A DNA stretch of 64,000 nucleotides. Origin: Triticum aestivum (taxonomy: Eukaryota; Streptophyta; Magnoliopsida; Poales; Poaceae). Below, piece after piece: positions 12,356 to 22,839 of this stretch. The stretch covers positions 200,574,538-200,638,537 of the forward strand of contig NC_057801.1 of NCBI RefSeq assembly GCF_018294505.1, written 5' to 3'. Each line of letters begins with the position of its first letter. The first letter of the stretch is position 1. The notes under the pieces are model-generated. The model searched no databases. It was not told the origin of the DNA and saw only the letters and a list, made by a program, of their open reading frames with translations. A program made the position numbers and the translations under genes.

Positions 12356-13686
12356 TGATGGGTGATATTTTTACACTCATTTCACCTTTGTTTAAAGAAA
12401 GATATTTCAATCAAAAAGAGATATTTGCTTCGATATTGGTACTAATGACTAATGAATGCAAAGGATTCCACAAATCCTCTCTTTGATGTGTTTCCACAAG
12501 AAATAGGCTAAAAAGGGAAGAAATCTCATGTGGAAATGGAATGGAAGGAGAATGGAGGAGGAAGGAATCACTAGGAGACGTATGCGCGAAGACAACACAG
12601 AAGATGGTGTTCCATGAGTGTCTGTATGGCATGAATTCCGAGGCAGATTGTCCAACCCAACAACTTACGCTAAAAAGGGACATCGTCGAAATGTCAATAG
12701 AGATACGAGCAAGGAGCCTAGAAGCCAAAACCTCTTCATCATCATCCTCATCCACAAACCCTAGCCGTCGCCATGTCTAGAGCCATCTCCACCACCACCA
12801 TAGAGCTCATCCATCCCATTCATACTTGTAATTGTGCATCACACAAGGCATCCATTGTAAAACATATTGCAATTAATAAATCTCAAGATGTGTTCTTCAA
12901 TGCTTTCTTCTGCGATCTGATCTCCATGTGTGAGTAGTTCGGTAAGGTATGGGTTGATGCATAAGCCTTGCAACCCAAGGTATCTGTTGGGAGGATCAAT
13001 GGAAGACTTTGATATAACGTCACGTATGTGTGAAATCAAATTGTACCGTGAAGATGTCGCTTGTCTTGTTCGCAATCTTCATCCCTGTAGGTACCCAGAA
13101 TCATGGAGATCGAGCACTGGTGAGGCTAGGAGCAAGGAGACCATGAAGGCTTATACCGAACACCGGTGACAGTAAGGTGTAGTAGGGTAACATGGATCGT
13201 ATCCTTGGGGAAATGAGGTGTAATCATTAAATGACCAAAGATCTTGTCTGATTTCATTATCTTAATTACCAAGGTAACCCTACACGATAGATAGGGCGTG
13301 CAGTAGGACAACTCATTTTTGACGCAGGACTCGTGTCGGTCAAGATGTTATTTGGACACATCCCCCACTTCAATCCGTAACAAGCACATGTCGACTGGTG
13401 ACTTCCAGTGCAGAAACTAATATCTTATTTGATCCCATCGCAAATACAAGGTTGTAAGCATAAGACCTCATACCCATACCTCTTTTTATTGTAAGTGTTT
13501 GAATTACTATTTGCTTGGTGATCCAGTCAAAAGCTAGATTTGACACTTTGACAAAAGCTTGCTAGATACCATCACTTCAAGGGAATCTTCCTCTCATGGG
13601 TTTGATAACCCAGGGTCACCTCTGGGGAAATAGGTGCGGGATACTTTTTTCTGTTCCAATACCAGATCAATAAAAAGGAGATATCA
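12356..13686 (+). repeat. Complete Athila-lineage LTR (1331 bp)
   Basis: It begins TGATGGGTGATATTTTTACA and ends AAAAAGGAGATATCA. Its 3' 765 bp are repeated at 14945-15709. It is flanked by a polypurine tract on the left and a primer site on the right. Confidence 0.82.
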
Positions 13687-13697
13687 CACCCTTCTTC

Positions 13698-13715
13698 TGG
13701 CGCCGTTGCCGGGGA
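13698..13715 (+). other. Primer binding site (tRNA-Asp)
   Basis: TGGCGCCGTTGCCGGGGA is an exact-looking complement of the 3' end of plant tRNA-Asp, 11 bp after the LTR end. Confidence 0.85.
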
Positions 13716-13855
13716 GGAGTTTAGTACTACTAGTCTTTTTGTTTAGAGTTTTTGTTAAAGTTAGTTTTCAATTTTTGTATTTACTTTTCTATTTTTAGTT
13801 TAAGTTTTAGTTTGTAGTTGCAAGTCTTGTCAGTTGAAAAAACCAAAAGATTACT

Positions 13856-14863
13856 ATGGCTCGTAATCATGGGGGTTTTGCTACTCCCAACAACAACTTC
13901 ATGTGTGAACCTATAACAGAACCTGAGGTAGAAGCCATTGAGTATGAGATCAAATCGAACTTAGTTTCCATGGTTCAATAGGACCACTTTGGAGGCTCTG
14001 CTTCTAAGGATGCCGGTATGCACCTACACAATTTCACTAAATTGCGCAACATGACACAAATAAAGGATTATGATCTTGATGCACTGAAATTGCATCTATT
14101 TCCTTTTTCCTTAAGACGAAAAGTTCAGGAATGGCTTCTTGCACTAGCTAAGGGCAGTATTACTTCTAGGGCTGATTGTTGCAGTAAATTGTTATCTAAG
14201 TATTGTCCACCTACAAAGATTATGCAATTATGTTCTCAGATTACATGTTTCAAGCAAGAGGAACGTGAGCCACTAGTCCTTGCATGGGATAGAATGAAGG
14301 AAGCTATTAGAAACTGTCCTGATCATGGAATGCGGGAGTGGTTAATCCTCCATATGTTTTATAATGGTTTGAATCATACGTTAAAAACTATGATTGATAC
14401 AACTGCAGGAGGAACAATCATGGGAAAGCCCATAGAAGATGTCAAGAAATTATTGGATGATATGCAAGATAACCATGCCCAATGGCATGTTGAAAGGACC
14501 ACCTTTAAAAGTGTGAATGACATGGAAGAAAGTAGCATAGAGTTGGCACCCAAGCTTGATGAACTTATCTCCGTGATAAAAGGTAAAGAAGAGGTAAACG
14601 TGAATGTTATCACTAGTGAAGAAACTAGTGATGTGAATTTTATAGCTTGTAGTAGCTACAATCCTAATTGGAAAACTAGTGGGTATGCTCCTAGACTTCC
14701 TTATCCTAGTAATGGAGGAGCATCCAATAATTTTAATGGAGCTAATGCTAGCAATGGAAATACTCTTGAAGAAACTCTTAAAAGTTTTATTGGTAGTCAG
14801 ACTGAGCAGAATGAAAACTTCAAGAATGACTTGAAGAACCATGATAAGTTACTTGGTGAATAA
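13856..14863 (+). pseudogene. Athila-lineage gag, one nonsense codon, 3' truncated
   Basis: The frame starts at ATG 13856 (MARNHGGFATP) and is open for 41 codons to a TAG at 13979-13981, then continues in the same frame through the Retrotrans_gag domain (MHLHNFTKL, FPFSLRRKVQEWL, CCSKLLSKYCPPTKI, AGGTIMGKPIEDVKKLLDDM, DNHAQWHVER) to 14863. It resembles the gag at 6808 in layout, with the same WF/L-FPFSLR and HAQWH/YSQWH blocks, but is clearly a different family. The C-terminal part and all of pol are missing because a deletion joins the region after gag to the middle of an LTR at about 14945. Preceded by a primer site 140 bp upstream. It would form the capsid; here it is dead. Confidence 0.85.
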
Positions 14864-14944
14864 ACCAGTAAGGTTATTGGACTGACAAATGATGTGCAGA
14901 CACTTGAAGGAAGATCCAAGAGATGGAAGCAAAAGTGGCTAAAA

Positions 14945-15709
14945 TCTCCATGTATGAGTAATTCGGTAAGGTATGGTTTGAGGCATAAGCCTTGCAACCC
15001 GAGGTATTTATTTTGGGGATCAATGGAAGACTTCGATATAACTTCCCTTATGTGTGAATAAAATTGTTCCATGAAGATGTCTCTTGTCTTGTTCACGATC
15101 TTCCTACCTGCATGTACCCAGGATCATGGAGATCGAGCACCGGTGAGGATAGGAGCAAGGAGACCATGAAGTGTTATACCGAACACCGCTGAAAATAAGG
15201 TTTAGTAGGGTAACATGGATCATATCCTTGGGGATAAATGAGGTGTGGCCATTAAACGCACAAAGCTCTTGTCTGATTTCATTATCTTGATTATCGAGGT
15301 AAACCCACATGATGGATAGGGCCTGCGGTAGGACAACAGAGTCTTGATGTAGAGCTCGTGCCGGTCAAGATGTTATTTGGACACCCCCCCCACTTCGATC
15401 CATAACAAGCACATCTCGACGGGTGACTTCCAGCGCAAAAACTAATGTCTTATTTGATCCCATCGCAAATACAAGATTGTAAGCATAAGACCTCATACCC
15501 GTACCTCTTTTTATTATAAGTGTTTGACTAACTATTTGCTGGCTTATCTAGTCAAAAGCTAGATTTGACACTTTCACGAAAGGTTGCTAGGGACCATCAC
15601 TTCAAGGGAATCTTCCTCTCATGGGTTTGATAACCCAGAGCCACCTCTCGGAAATAGGTGCGCGATACTCTTTTCTATTCAATGCCGGATCAATAAAAAG
15701 GAGATATCA
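14945..15709 (+). repeat. Truncated 3' LTR copy
   Basis: It matches 12925-13686 from CTCCATGT onward and ends GGAGATATCA. The junction with the gag tail lies at about 14944-14952, with CTCCATGT shared by both sides as possible microhomology. Confidence 0.82.
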
Positions 15710-16006
15710 ACAACCATAGGAGCAACATTATTTGGGAGAGATACCCTTTTGTCTTTACTTCTCCTTGTTTTCGTCTTCTTCTTCTTCACCATGTTAAGTG
15801 TAGGTTTAATTAATTTTTTCGAGTTTCTTATTTAAGAGATTTGTTGCAAAGGAAGCTCCTCCTCATTACCTGATTCAAGATAAGAAACAATAGGAGGGAA
15901 TTGGGAAATATTTTACCTTTCCATTAGTAGCAACCTTTATCTTATGTTTCATTGGAATTCATGTCCTTTAGTAATTGGCAATATAAGTATTATCATTGCA
16001 TTTTAC

Positions 16007-16009
<3 letters not shown>

Positions 16010-16045
<36 letters not shown>
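16010..16045. repeat. (TA)n microsatellite
   Basis: An uninterrupted AT dinucleotide run of about 36 bp. Confidence 0.97.
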
Positions 16046-16049
<4 letters not shown>

Positions 16050-16290
16050 AGATGAATTTCATTTGCCTCTGCGAGAACGAATACTTCAAACCAATTATTT
16101 TTATTTGTCAATTATTTACACCCCAAAAGTAGACTAAGTTCATTATAAACTTCAAGGGCGATCATATCATCAAAATATTTGGCCATGATTCGATCATGAA
16201 AATGCATGCATTGAAAATTAAGATGACCAACTTTATTGCCAAGTTAACAAGTAATGGGATAAAAAGAACATAAATTTCTAGCATAAACAT

Positions 16291-16581
16291 CTAATATCTT
16301 AAGCCAACATTTAGTTTTGTCATGTTTTTGCTTCTTACAAGATTTATCATCCCTAATTGACACTTTTTCACAAGGTCTATGTTCTCCACCAAAATTGATA
16401 TGTTTATAAGAAACTTTTCTTCAGAAATTTTGTCATGACTAGTGCAATCATCATTAGATTTAGTAAAATTCATGGAAAGCATACTAACTACATTGAAAGC
16501 ATTCTTATCATTCAAGAAACTCACACCAAACACTTTGTTAAATTCTTCTTTCAATATTTCATAGCAATTATCGGAATCCAT
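16291..16581 (-). pseudogene. N-terminal fragment of the unknown ORF of non-autonomous Athila-lineage elements
   Basis: The - strand reads MDSDNCYEILKEEFNKVFG, then FLNDKNAFNVVSMLSMNF. This lines up with ENKDSENCAQLLEEECNKMFG and FLNDEHDCNVVSLNSLNI at 31090-31000, and more weakly with the ORF starting at 44482. The open frame ends after 96 codons and the C-terminal block seen in the other two copies is absent. The function is unknown. It is interrupted on its 5' side by the LTR at 16600. Confidence 0.55.
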
Positions 16582-16979
16582 ATTTTCAAGAAAGACTTGT
16601 GATACATCTCCAACGTATCTATAATTTTTGATTGTTCCATGCTATTATATTATCTATCTTGGATGTTTTATATGCATTTATGTGCTATTTGATATGATTT
16701 TTGGGACTAACCTATTAACCTAGAGCCCAGTGCCAGTTTCCGTTTTTTCCTTGTTTTTGAATTTTGCAGAAAAGGAATATCAAACGGAGTCCAAACGAGC
16801 TGAAAATTTATGGTAATTGTTTATGGACCAGAAGAAGCCCTCGAAGCAAAAGAGTTGGGCCAGAAGAGTCCCGAGCCAACCATAAGGTTGGAGGGGGCGC
16901 CCTACCCCCCGGGCGCGTCCTCCGTCCTTGTCGTTGACTCGTGGACCCCCGATGGCGTGAAACCGACGCCAAAAATTCC

Positions 16980-16987
16980 TATAAATA
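16980..16987 (+). promoter_or_regulatory. TATA box in + LTR
   Basis: TATAAATA about 380 bp into the LTR, before a C-rich transcribed leader-like stretch. Confidence 0.5.
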
Positions 16988-18134
16988 CAGAAATGCCCAA
17001 AAATAAACCTAGATTGGGAGTTCCGCCGCCGCAAGCCTCTGTAGCCACCAAAAACCAATTGGTACCCTATTCGGGCACCCTACTAGAGGGGGAATCATCA
17101 CCGGTGTCCATCTTCATCATCCCGACACTCTCCATGACGAGGAGGGAGTAGTTCACCATCGGGGCTGATGGTATGTACCAGTAGCTATGTGTTTGATCTC
17201 TCTCTCTCATGTTCTTGATTTGGCACGATCTTGATGTACCGCGAGCTTTGCTACTATAGTTGATTCATGTGGTGTTTCTCCCCCTCTATCTTCTTGTAAT
17301 GAATTGAGTTTTACCTTTGAGGTTTCACTATTTTCGGATTGAATACTATTATGGAGTTGAGAACACTTGATGTATGACTTGCGTGAGATACCCGTGGTGA
17401 CAATGGGGCATTCTATTGATTCACTTGATGTATTTTTTGGCACTCAACTTGCGGATTCCCGAGGTGACGTTGGGGTAATCTATGCATAGGGGTTGATGCA
17501 CATTTTCGTCCTTGTTTCTTCGGTAGAAATCTTGGGGCAGTCTTTGAAGTTCTTTGTGTTGGTTTGAATAGATGAATCTGAGATTGTGTGATGCATATTG
17601 TATAATCAAACCCGCGGATACTTGTGGTGACATTGGAGTATCTAGGTGACATTAGGGTTGATTGATGTGTGTCATATGGTGTTATTTTACTACGAACTCT
17701 AGGGCTGTTTGTGACACTTATAGGAACAACTCAATGGATTGATCGAAAAGAATAACTTTGAGGTGGTTTTGTACCCTACCAGCAATTTCATCTTATTTTC
17801 TCCACGGTAGGAACTTTGGAGTGACTTTTGTTGCATGTTGAGGGATTGTCATATGATCTAATTATGTTATTATTGTTGAGAGAACTTCCACTAGTGAAAG
17901 TATGGACCCTAGGCCTTGTTTCTAAGCATTGCAATACCGTTTTCGCTCACTTTTGTTACTAGTTACCTTGCTGTTTTTATAATTTCAGATTACAAAAACC
18001 TATATCTACTATCCATATTACACTTGTATCACCATCTCTTCGCCGACCTAGTGCACCTATACAATTTACCATTGTATAGGGTGTGTTGGTGACACAAGAG
18101 ACACTTTATTATTTGGTTGCAGGGTTGTTTGAGA

Positions 18135-18139
18135 GAGAC
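18135..18139. repeat. Target site duplication GAGAC, left copy
   Basis: GAGAC directly precedes the nested LTR and is repeated at 26752-26756 directly after the other LTR. Confidence 0.9.
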
Positions 18140-18612
18140 TAAGGGAGTCCTGGACCAGATGGTGTCTGGATAGCCGAACTATCATCATTGGCTGGACTCC
18201 ATGACTGTGAAGATACAAGATTGAAGACCTCATCCCGTGTCCGGATGGGACTTTCCTTGGCGTGGAAGGCAAGCTTGGCGATACGGATGTGTAGATCTCC
18301 TACCATTGTAACCGACTCTATGTAACCCTAGCCCTCTCCGGTGTCTATATAAACCGGAGGGTTTTAGTCCATAGGATGAACAACAATCATACCATAGGCT
18401 AGCTTCTAGGGTTTAGCCTCCTTGATCTCGTGGTAGATCTACTCTTGTACTACCCATATCATCAATATCAATCAAGCAGGAGTAGGGTTTTACCTCCATC
18501 GAGAGGGCCCGAACCTGGATAAAAACATCGTGTCCCTTGTCTCCTGTTACCATCCGCCTAGACGCACAGTTCGGGACCCCCTACCCGAGATCCGCCGGTT
18601 TTGACACCGACA
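18140..18612 (+). repeat. 5' LTR of nested Gypsy element
   Basis: It starts TAAGGGAGTCCTGGACC (canonical TG mutated to TA) and ends GGTTTTGACACCGACA. It pairs with 26279-26751 at equal length. Confidence 0.93.
18346..18353 (+). promoter_or_regulatory. TATA box in 5' LTR
   Basis: TATATAAA in the context GTGTCTATATAAACCGGAGG, conserved in the 3' LTR at 26485-26492. Confidence 0.65.
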
Positions 18613-18632
18613 TTGGTGCTTTCATTGAGAGT
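18613..18632 (+). other. Primer binding site candidate
   Basis: TTGGTGCTTTCATTGAGAGT follows the LTR immediately. TGGTGC would pair with a tRNA ending in GCACCA; the tRNA was not identified. Confidence 0.5.
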
Positions 18633-18638
18633 TCCTCT

Positions 18639-19535
18639 ATGTCGTCGCTCATAGGCCCGATGGCTCCTTCGATCATCAACAACGACGCAATACAGGGTGA
18701 GACTTTCCTCCCCGGACAGATCTTCGTATTCGGTGGCTTTGCACTGCGGGCCAATTCGCTTGGCCATCTGGAGCAGATCGAAAGCTACGCCCCTGGCCAT
18801 CAGGTTAGATTTGGAAGTTTGAATTATACGTCCGACATCCGCGGAGACTTGATCTTCGACGGATTCGAGCCACGGCCGAGCGCGCCGCACTGTCACGAAG
18901 GGCATGACTTAGCCCTGCTGCCGGACAGTGCCCTGGAGGCTGCACAAGAGCCCGCTCCGACCCTTAACTCGGAGCCGACTGCGCCAATCGAGGATGGGTG
19001 GCTAGACACCGCCTCGGGGGCTGCTATGGCGATGGAGCCGAATACCGACCCTGTCCCTGGTAAAACTTGTGACTCCGAGGTGCCAGACTCTTCTCCAGAC
19101 CCCGAACCTTCCGCGCTTCTGCCAATCAAATCCGATTGGGCGCCGACCATGGAGTTCACCGCTGCGGACATCCTTCAGCACTCGCCTTTCAGCGACATCC
19201 TGAATTCGCTAAAGTGCCTCTCTCTATCAGGAGAGACTTGGCCGGATTATGGCCAGGATGGTTGGGATATGAACGACGAAGAAATTCAAAGCCCACCCAC
19301 CACCCACTTCATAGCAACTGTTGATGATTTAACCGACATGCTAGATCTCGACTCCGAAGATATCGACGGTATGGACGACGATGTCGGGGACAACCAAGAA
19401 CCAACGCCCAGAGGGCACTGGAAAGCCACCTCAACTCATGATGTATATATGGTGGATACACCAAAAGGAAGCGATAACGAGGAACAACGGGACGCTGTGA
19501 AGGATAATTCCACCGAAAAACAGCCGAAACGGTGA
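18639..19535 (+). pseudogene. N-terminal Gag region of nested Gypsy element
   Basis: The ATG at 18639 (MSSLIGPMAPSIINNDA) opens 298 codons, ending at a TGA after EKQPKR. The product is acidic and rich in P, D, E and S (for example LDLDSEDIDGMDDDVGDN) and has no domain I recognise. Such long low-complexity leaders precede the capsid domain in Tat-lineage Gag. After the stop the region remains codon-like in another frame (lysine-rich, KKQKRKLKTAEDVLRM near 19770-19815), so the original Gag was probably one long protein broken by at least two lesions before the capsid part at 20130. The start inside the leader follows the primer site by a few bases. Confidence 0.65.
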
Positions 19536-20129
19536 CGCAAGCGCCGCCCAAAGTCCCGCCTCGACAACGACAGCAACCATACAGACCCAGCCGTAGAGCA
19601 GGGCGAACCAGTGGATGACGAACATGCCACCAAGTAACCATCCGAACAGGATGAATTGGATAAACAACCCATCCCCGGCGAAAACAACAGTCCAGATGAT
19701 CTCACGCCAGACACATCGTTGGAACAGAAGAACCTTCACAAAAGGCTCGTCACCACTGCACGAAGTCTGAAGAAGCAGAAACGGAAGCTCAAAACAGCGG
19801 AAGACGTACTCAGAATGAGATGGAGCAAAGTACTCAAGACCGCGGACAAGTACGGCGATAGCCGCCAAACAAAGAGCTACCCGAAGCGCAAACTATGACC
19901 GAATTTGACGAAGAGGCCTTAGAGCCCCCACAATCAAAAAACAAAGAGGCCGCCCGATCGAATAGACAACCACATGACAAGCAAAGAGCGGCAAGCGGCG
20001 CCGCACACAAGCCGGCACACGATCCACATAAGGATCCTCACAAAAAGGATGGCCCAGTCAGGTCCATCTACGGGCCAAGAAAGAAGGCTCCAGGGAGCAA
20101 CACAACACAAGTGAGTGTTCGAAAATAAC

Positions 20130-21698
20130 GGTACACCCAAATACAGAGGCGCCGCACACCCCCTATGTTTCACCAATGAGGTGCTGGATCATGAATTTCC
20201 AGCGGGATTCATGCCCGTAAACATAGAGGCATATGACGGAACAACAGACCCTGGATTCTGGATTGAGGATTACATCCTACACATACATATGGCTAGAGGA
20301 GATGACCTCCATGCCATAAAATACTTGCCCCTCAAGCTCAAAGGGCCAGCCCGGCATTGGCTCAAAAGCCTCCCAGAAAATACCATTGGAAGTTGGGAAG
20401 AGCTTGAGGATGCGTTTCGGGCAAATTTTCAGGGGACTTATGTCCGCCCTCCGGATGCAGACAATTTAAGTCACATAACTCAACAGCCCGAAGAGTCAGC
20501 CTGCAAATTCTGGAACAGGTTCCTCACCAAAAAGAACCAAATAGTCGACTGTCCGGACGCCGAAGCCTTAGCAGCCTTCAAACATAACGTCCATGATGAA
20601 TGGTTCGCCAGACACCTCGGCCAGGAAAAGCCAAGGACAATGGCCGCACTAACAAGCCTCATGACCCGCTTTTGCGCGGGAGAAGATAGCTGGCTGGCAA
20701 GATGCAGCACCAGCGACCCGAGTACATCCGAGGTCAGTGATGGAAATGGGAAACCACGACGCAAAAAAGACCAGTGCCGGACTAAGGAAAATGGCCCAAA
20801 GAGCATGGCAGTCAACTCCGGGTTCAAAAGCTCTCGGCTGAACAACAAAACACTGCCTCTTAAGGACAACAGTGACGAGCTATCCAACCTAAACAAAATC
20901 TTGGACAGAATATGTCAAATCCACAGTATCCGCAGGAAGCCTGCAAACCATACCCACAGAGATTGTTGGGTCTTCAAGCAGTCCGGCCGACTTAACGCCG
21001 AACACAAGGGGCTCGACACACCAAGTGAGGACGATGACGAACCCCACAAGCAGAGCGCCGGAAAACAAAAGAATTTCCCACAAGAGGTCAAAACAGTGAA
21101 TTCACTTCAAGTGATACCAAGGAAAAATAGGGCGGCGCCTACTAAAGTACGCGCCGCACGGTCCACCCCAGCGGAGTCCCGAAACTGGATGTCAAAACCA
21201 ATTACTTTCGGCCATCAGGATTACTCCAGAAGTATTCGAAACGTAGGATGGCCTGCTTTGATATTGGATCCTATAATCGACGGACTACAATTTACACAAG
21301 TCCTAATGGATGGCGGCAGTGATATAAACCTGCTATACCAGGACACAGTCTGCAGAATGGGGATAGACCCTACCAAAATTCGCCATAGCAATACTTCCTT
21401 TAAAGGAGTGACGCTAGGCCCTTATGCCAATTGTACGGGCTCCTTACTACTAGAAGTTGTGTTCGGTTCATCCGACAAGTTTCGTCGCAAAAAGCTAATC
21501 TTCCATATCGCCCCATTTAAAAGTAGCCATCAAGCACTATTGGGACGCGAAGCTTTCGCCCGCTTTAACGCAATACCGCATTACGCGTCTCTTACACTTA
21601 AAATGCCCAGTCCATGCGGCATCATCTCATTAAAGGGTAACTTCGAGTGTTCCTTGACTACGGAAGAACGTGAGATTGCCTTGACAGCCACACACTAA
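20130..21698 (+). pseudogene. Capsid and aspartic protease part of Gag-Pro
   Basis: The open frame begins without a plausible ATG (GTPKYRGAAHPLCFTNEV). A Retrotrans_gag domain occupies roughly the first 200 residues (YDGTTDPGFWIEDYILHI, LPLKLKGPARHWLKSLP, SWEELEDAFRANFQGTY). The C-terminal 170 residues are a retropepsin-like protease, with catalytic LMDGGSDINLLYQD (Asp codon at 21309-21311; DGGS replaces the more common DTGA and is normal in this branch) and the fold motif HQALLGREAFARFNA. The frame ends at TAA 21698 with no polymerase after it. Loss of the N-terminal continuity at 19536-20114 means the protein is not made as a normal Gag, although this part is intact. Confidence 0.82.
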
Positions 21699-22839
21699 TC
21701 CGGCTTTGCTGATCAAAGCCCCTAAACAGGTCATTCAGACCCCGGACACGGTCAGGCGAGTCAGGTATAAATAAACAAGGGGATCACCAGTCGCGTACCC
21801 CCTTACAAGGGGCTGCACGCATACACAATAAGAGCCAATAAAGCTCAATTTTATTCATTTTTTGAATCATACTATGTTTATTTTAACAAATACATTTTTC
21901 GCACGATATTTTTTCAAACTAAGTTCTTCTCTTTTATAGAGGAACAACGTGTTACACCCATCCAGGATACAGCACAACGGAGACACAGGCGCAGACGTGC
22001 AGCAGGGACCCGTTGCAAGGATTCTCTTCAGATTAAGACCCTGCGTAAACCTTTTTTACTGTCTCTTGTTGATACACATCCCCCGTTTTCTTACCATAAC
22101 CGAGGAGGAGGCTGGCGTTTTGGCATCGGCCGCGTTAGAAGTTTTTGCGCGTACCTGGACACTAGGGGCTTAGGGCATTGTTTTGCCCGTTTTCATAAAG
22201 ACCGAATACCTTAGGGAGTGTTCGGCATCTCGAGTTAGGCCTTATATGCATCAGCTCCGAATCATGTCTTTGGTCAAATGTTGGGTTTGCCCGGCTCCTG
22301 TGTTTTGCTGCCTTACGTTGCGTTCTATCGGCTAACGCGGCACCAGGAGAACTACTGCGATTGTGCCCCGGTTCGGCCTGGTGAGCACCTCAGTAGAGAA
22401 AGCCGAAAACTGACTATCATGATATAGCGAGAGACTGGTCAACCACTCGATCGACTACCGGAATGTTTAGAATTCCTCTGCTTTGATGAAGGACCGTTTC
22501 CTGGTCAGGCACACACGCGCCCCGAGTTCGGAGAGCGCGGTGCCCCTAGGGGCTATATAGTAGCCCCACCATCGAACTCCTATGGCTAAGTGAAAGTGAT
22601 AAAGCATTATAGTCCGGTTGCCTAGTTTGCTACGCTATCACCTCCTTCACAGGACCAAGACGTTGGATTAAGTGTGAAACTGCGCTTTTTGCAAACACCC
22701 CCGCATCATGTGCGTGGGGGCTGAAGCCGAAGACTGCCATCTTTCAGGTTATATATACATATACATTAATGACCGCACAGGAGGTATTTCAATACTTGAA
22801 CGCACAAGTATAAAAAGCCCTTATATTATAAATATGGTT
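21699..22839. other. Noncoding middle of nested Gypsy element
   Basis: The stretch lies between the tail-to-tail ends of the gag-protease frame and the antisense gene, where autonomous relatives carry polymerase. I see no long conserved frame on either strand. An A/T-rich block at 21830-21930 could hold the transcript 3' ends of either gene. Confidence 0.5.

Larger units (their letters stand above)
10362..15709 (+). mobile_element. Recombined Athila-lineage array: internal 3' part - LTR - PBS/gag - truncated LTR
   Basis: The order is the 3' half of an internal domain (10362-12355) ending in a polypurine tract, a complete LTR (12356-13686), a tRNA-Asp primer site (13698), gag (13856-14863), and the 3' 765 bp of a second LTR (14945-15709). 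One LTR therefore serves as 3' LTR on its left side and 5' LTR on its right. This is what unequal LTR-LTR recombination between adjacent or allelic elements leaves, with a later deletion from gag into the next LTR. The two LTRs differ at many positions, so this is not a simple sequence-assembly duplication. Confidence 0.72.
15710..16599 (-). mobile_element. Remnant of a reverse-oriented non-autonomous Athila-lineage element
   Basis: The right part holds, on the - strand, the N-terminal piece of the same unknown ORF found at 43655-44482 and 30199-31156. The left part is A/T-rich with no identifiable gene. It is cut on the right by the LTR that starts at 16600. Confidence 0.5.
16600..18139 (+). 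repeat. Athila-lineage LTR in + orientation, first part
   Basis: It starts TGATACATCTCCAACGTATC, the LTR start also found in reverse at 40805 and 45313. The LTR resumes after the nested element and finishes at 26888. It is related over its 3' half to the reverse LTR at 31488-32420. Preceding ACTTG (16595-16599) could be a target duplication, but no partner copy was found. Confidence 0.8.

Noticed and set aside
16595..16599. Target duplication ACTTG for the + LTR
   Set aside because: No ACTTG is found next to the LTR end at 26888 or beyond the reverse LTR, so the duplication cannot be confirmed.
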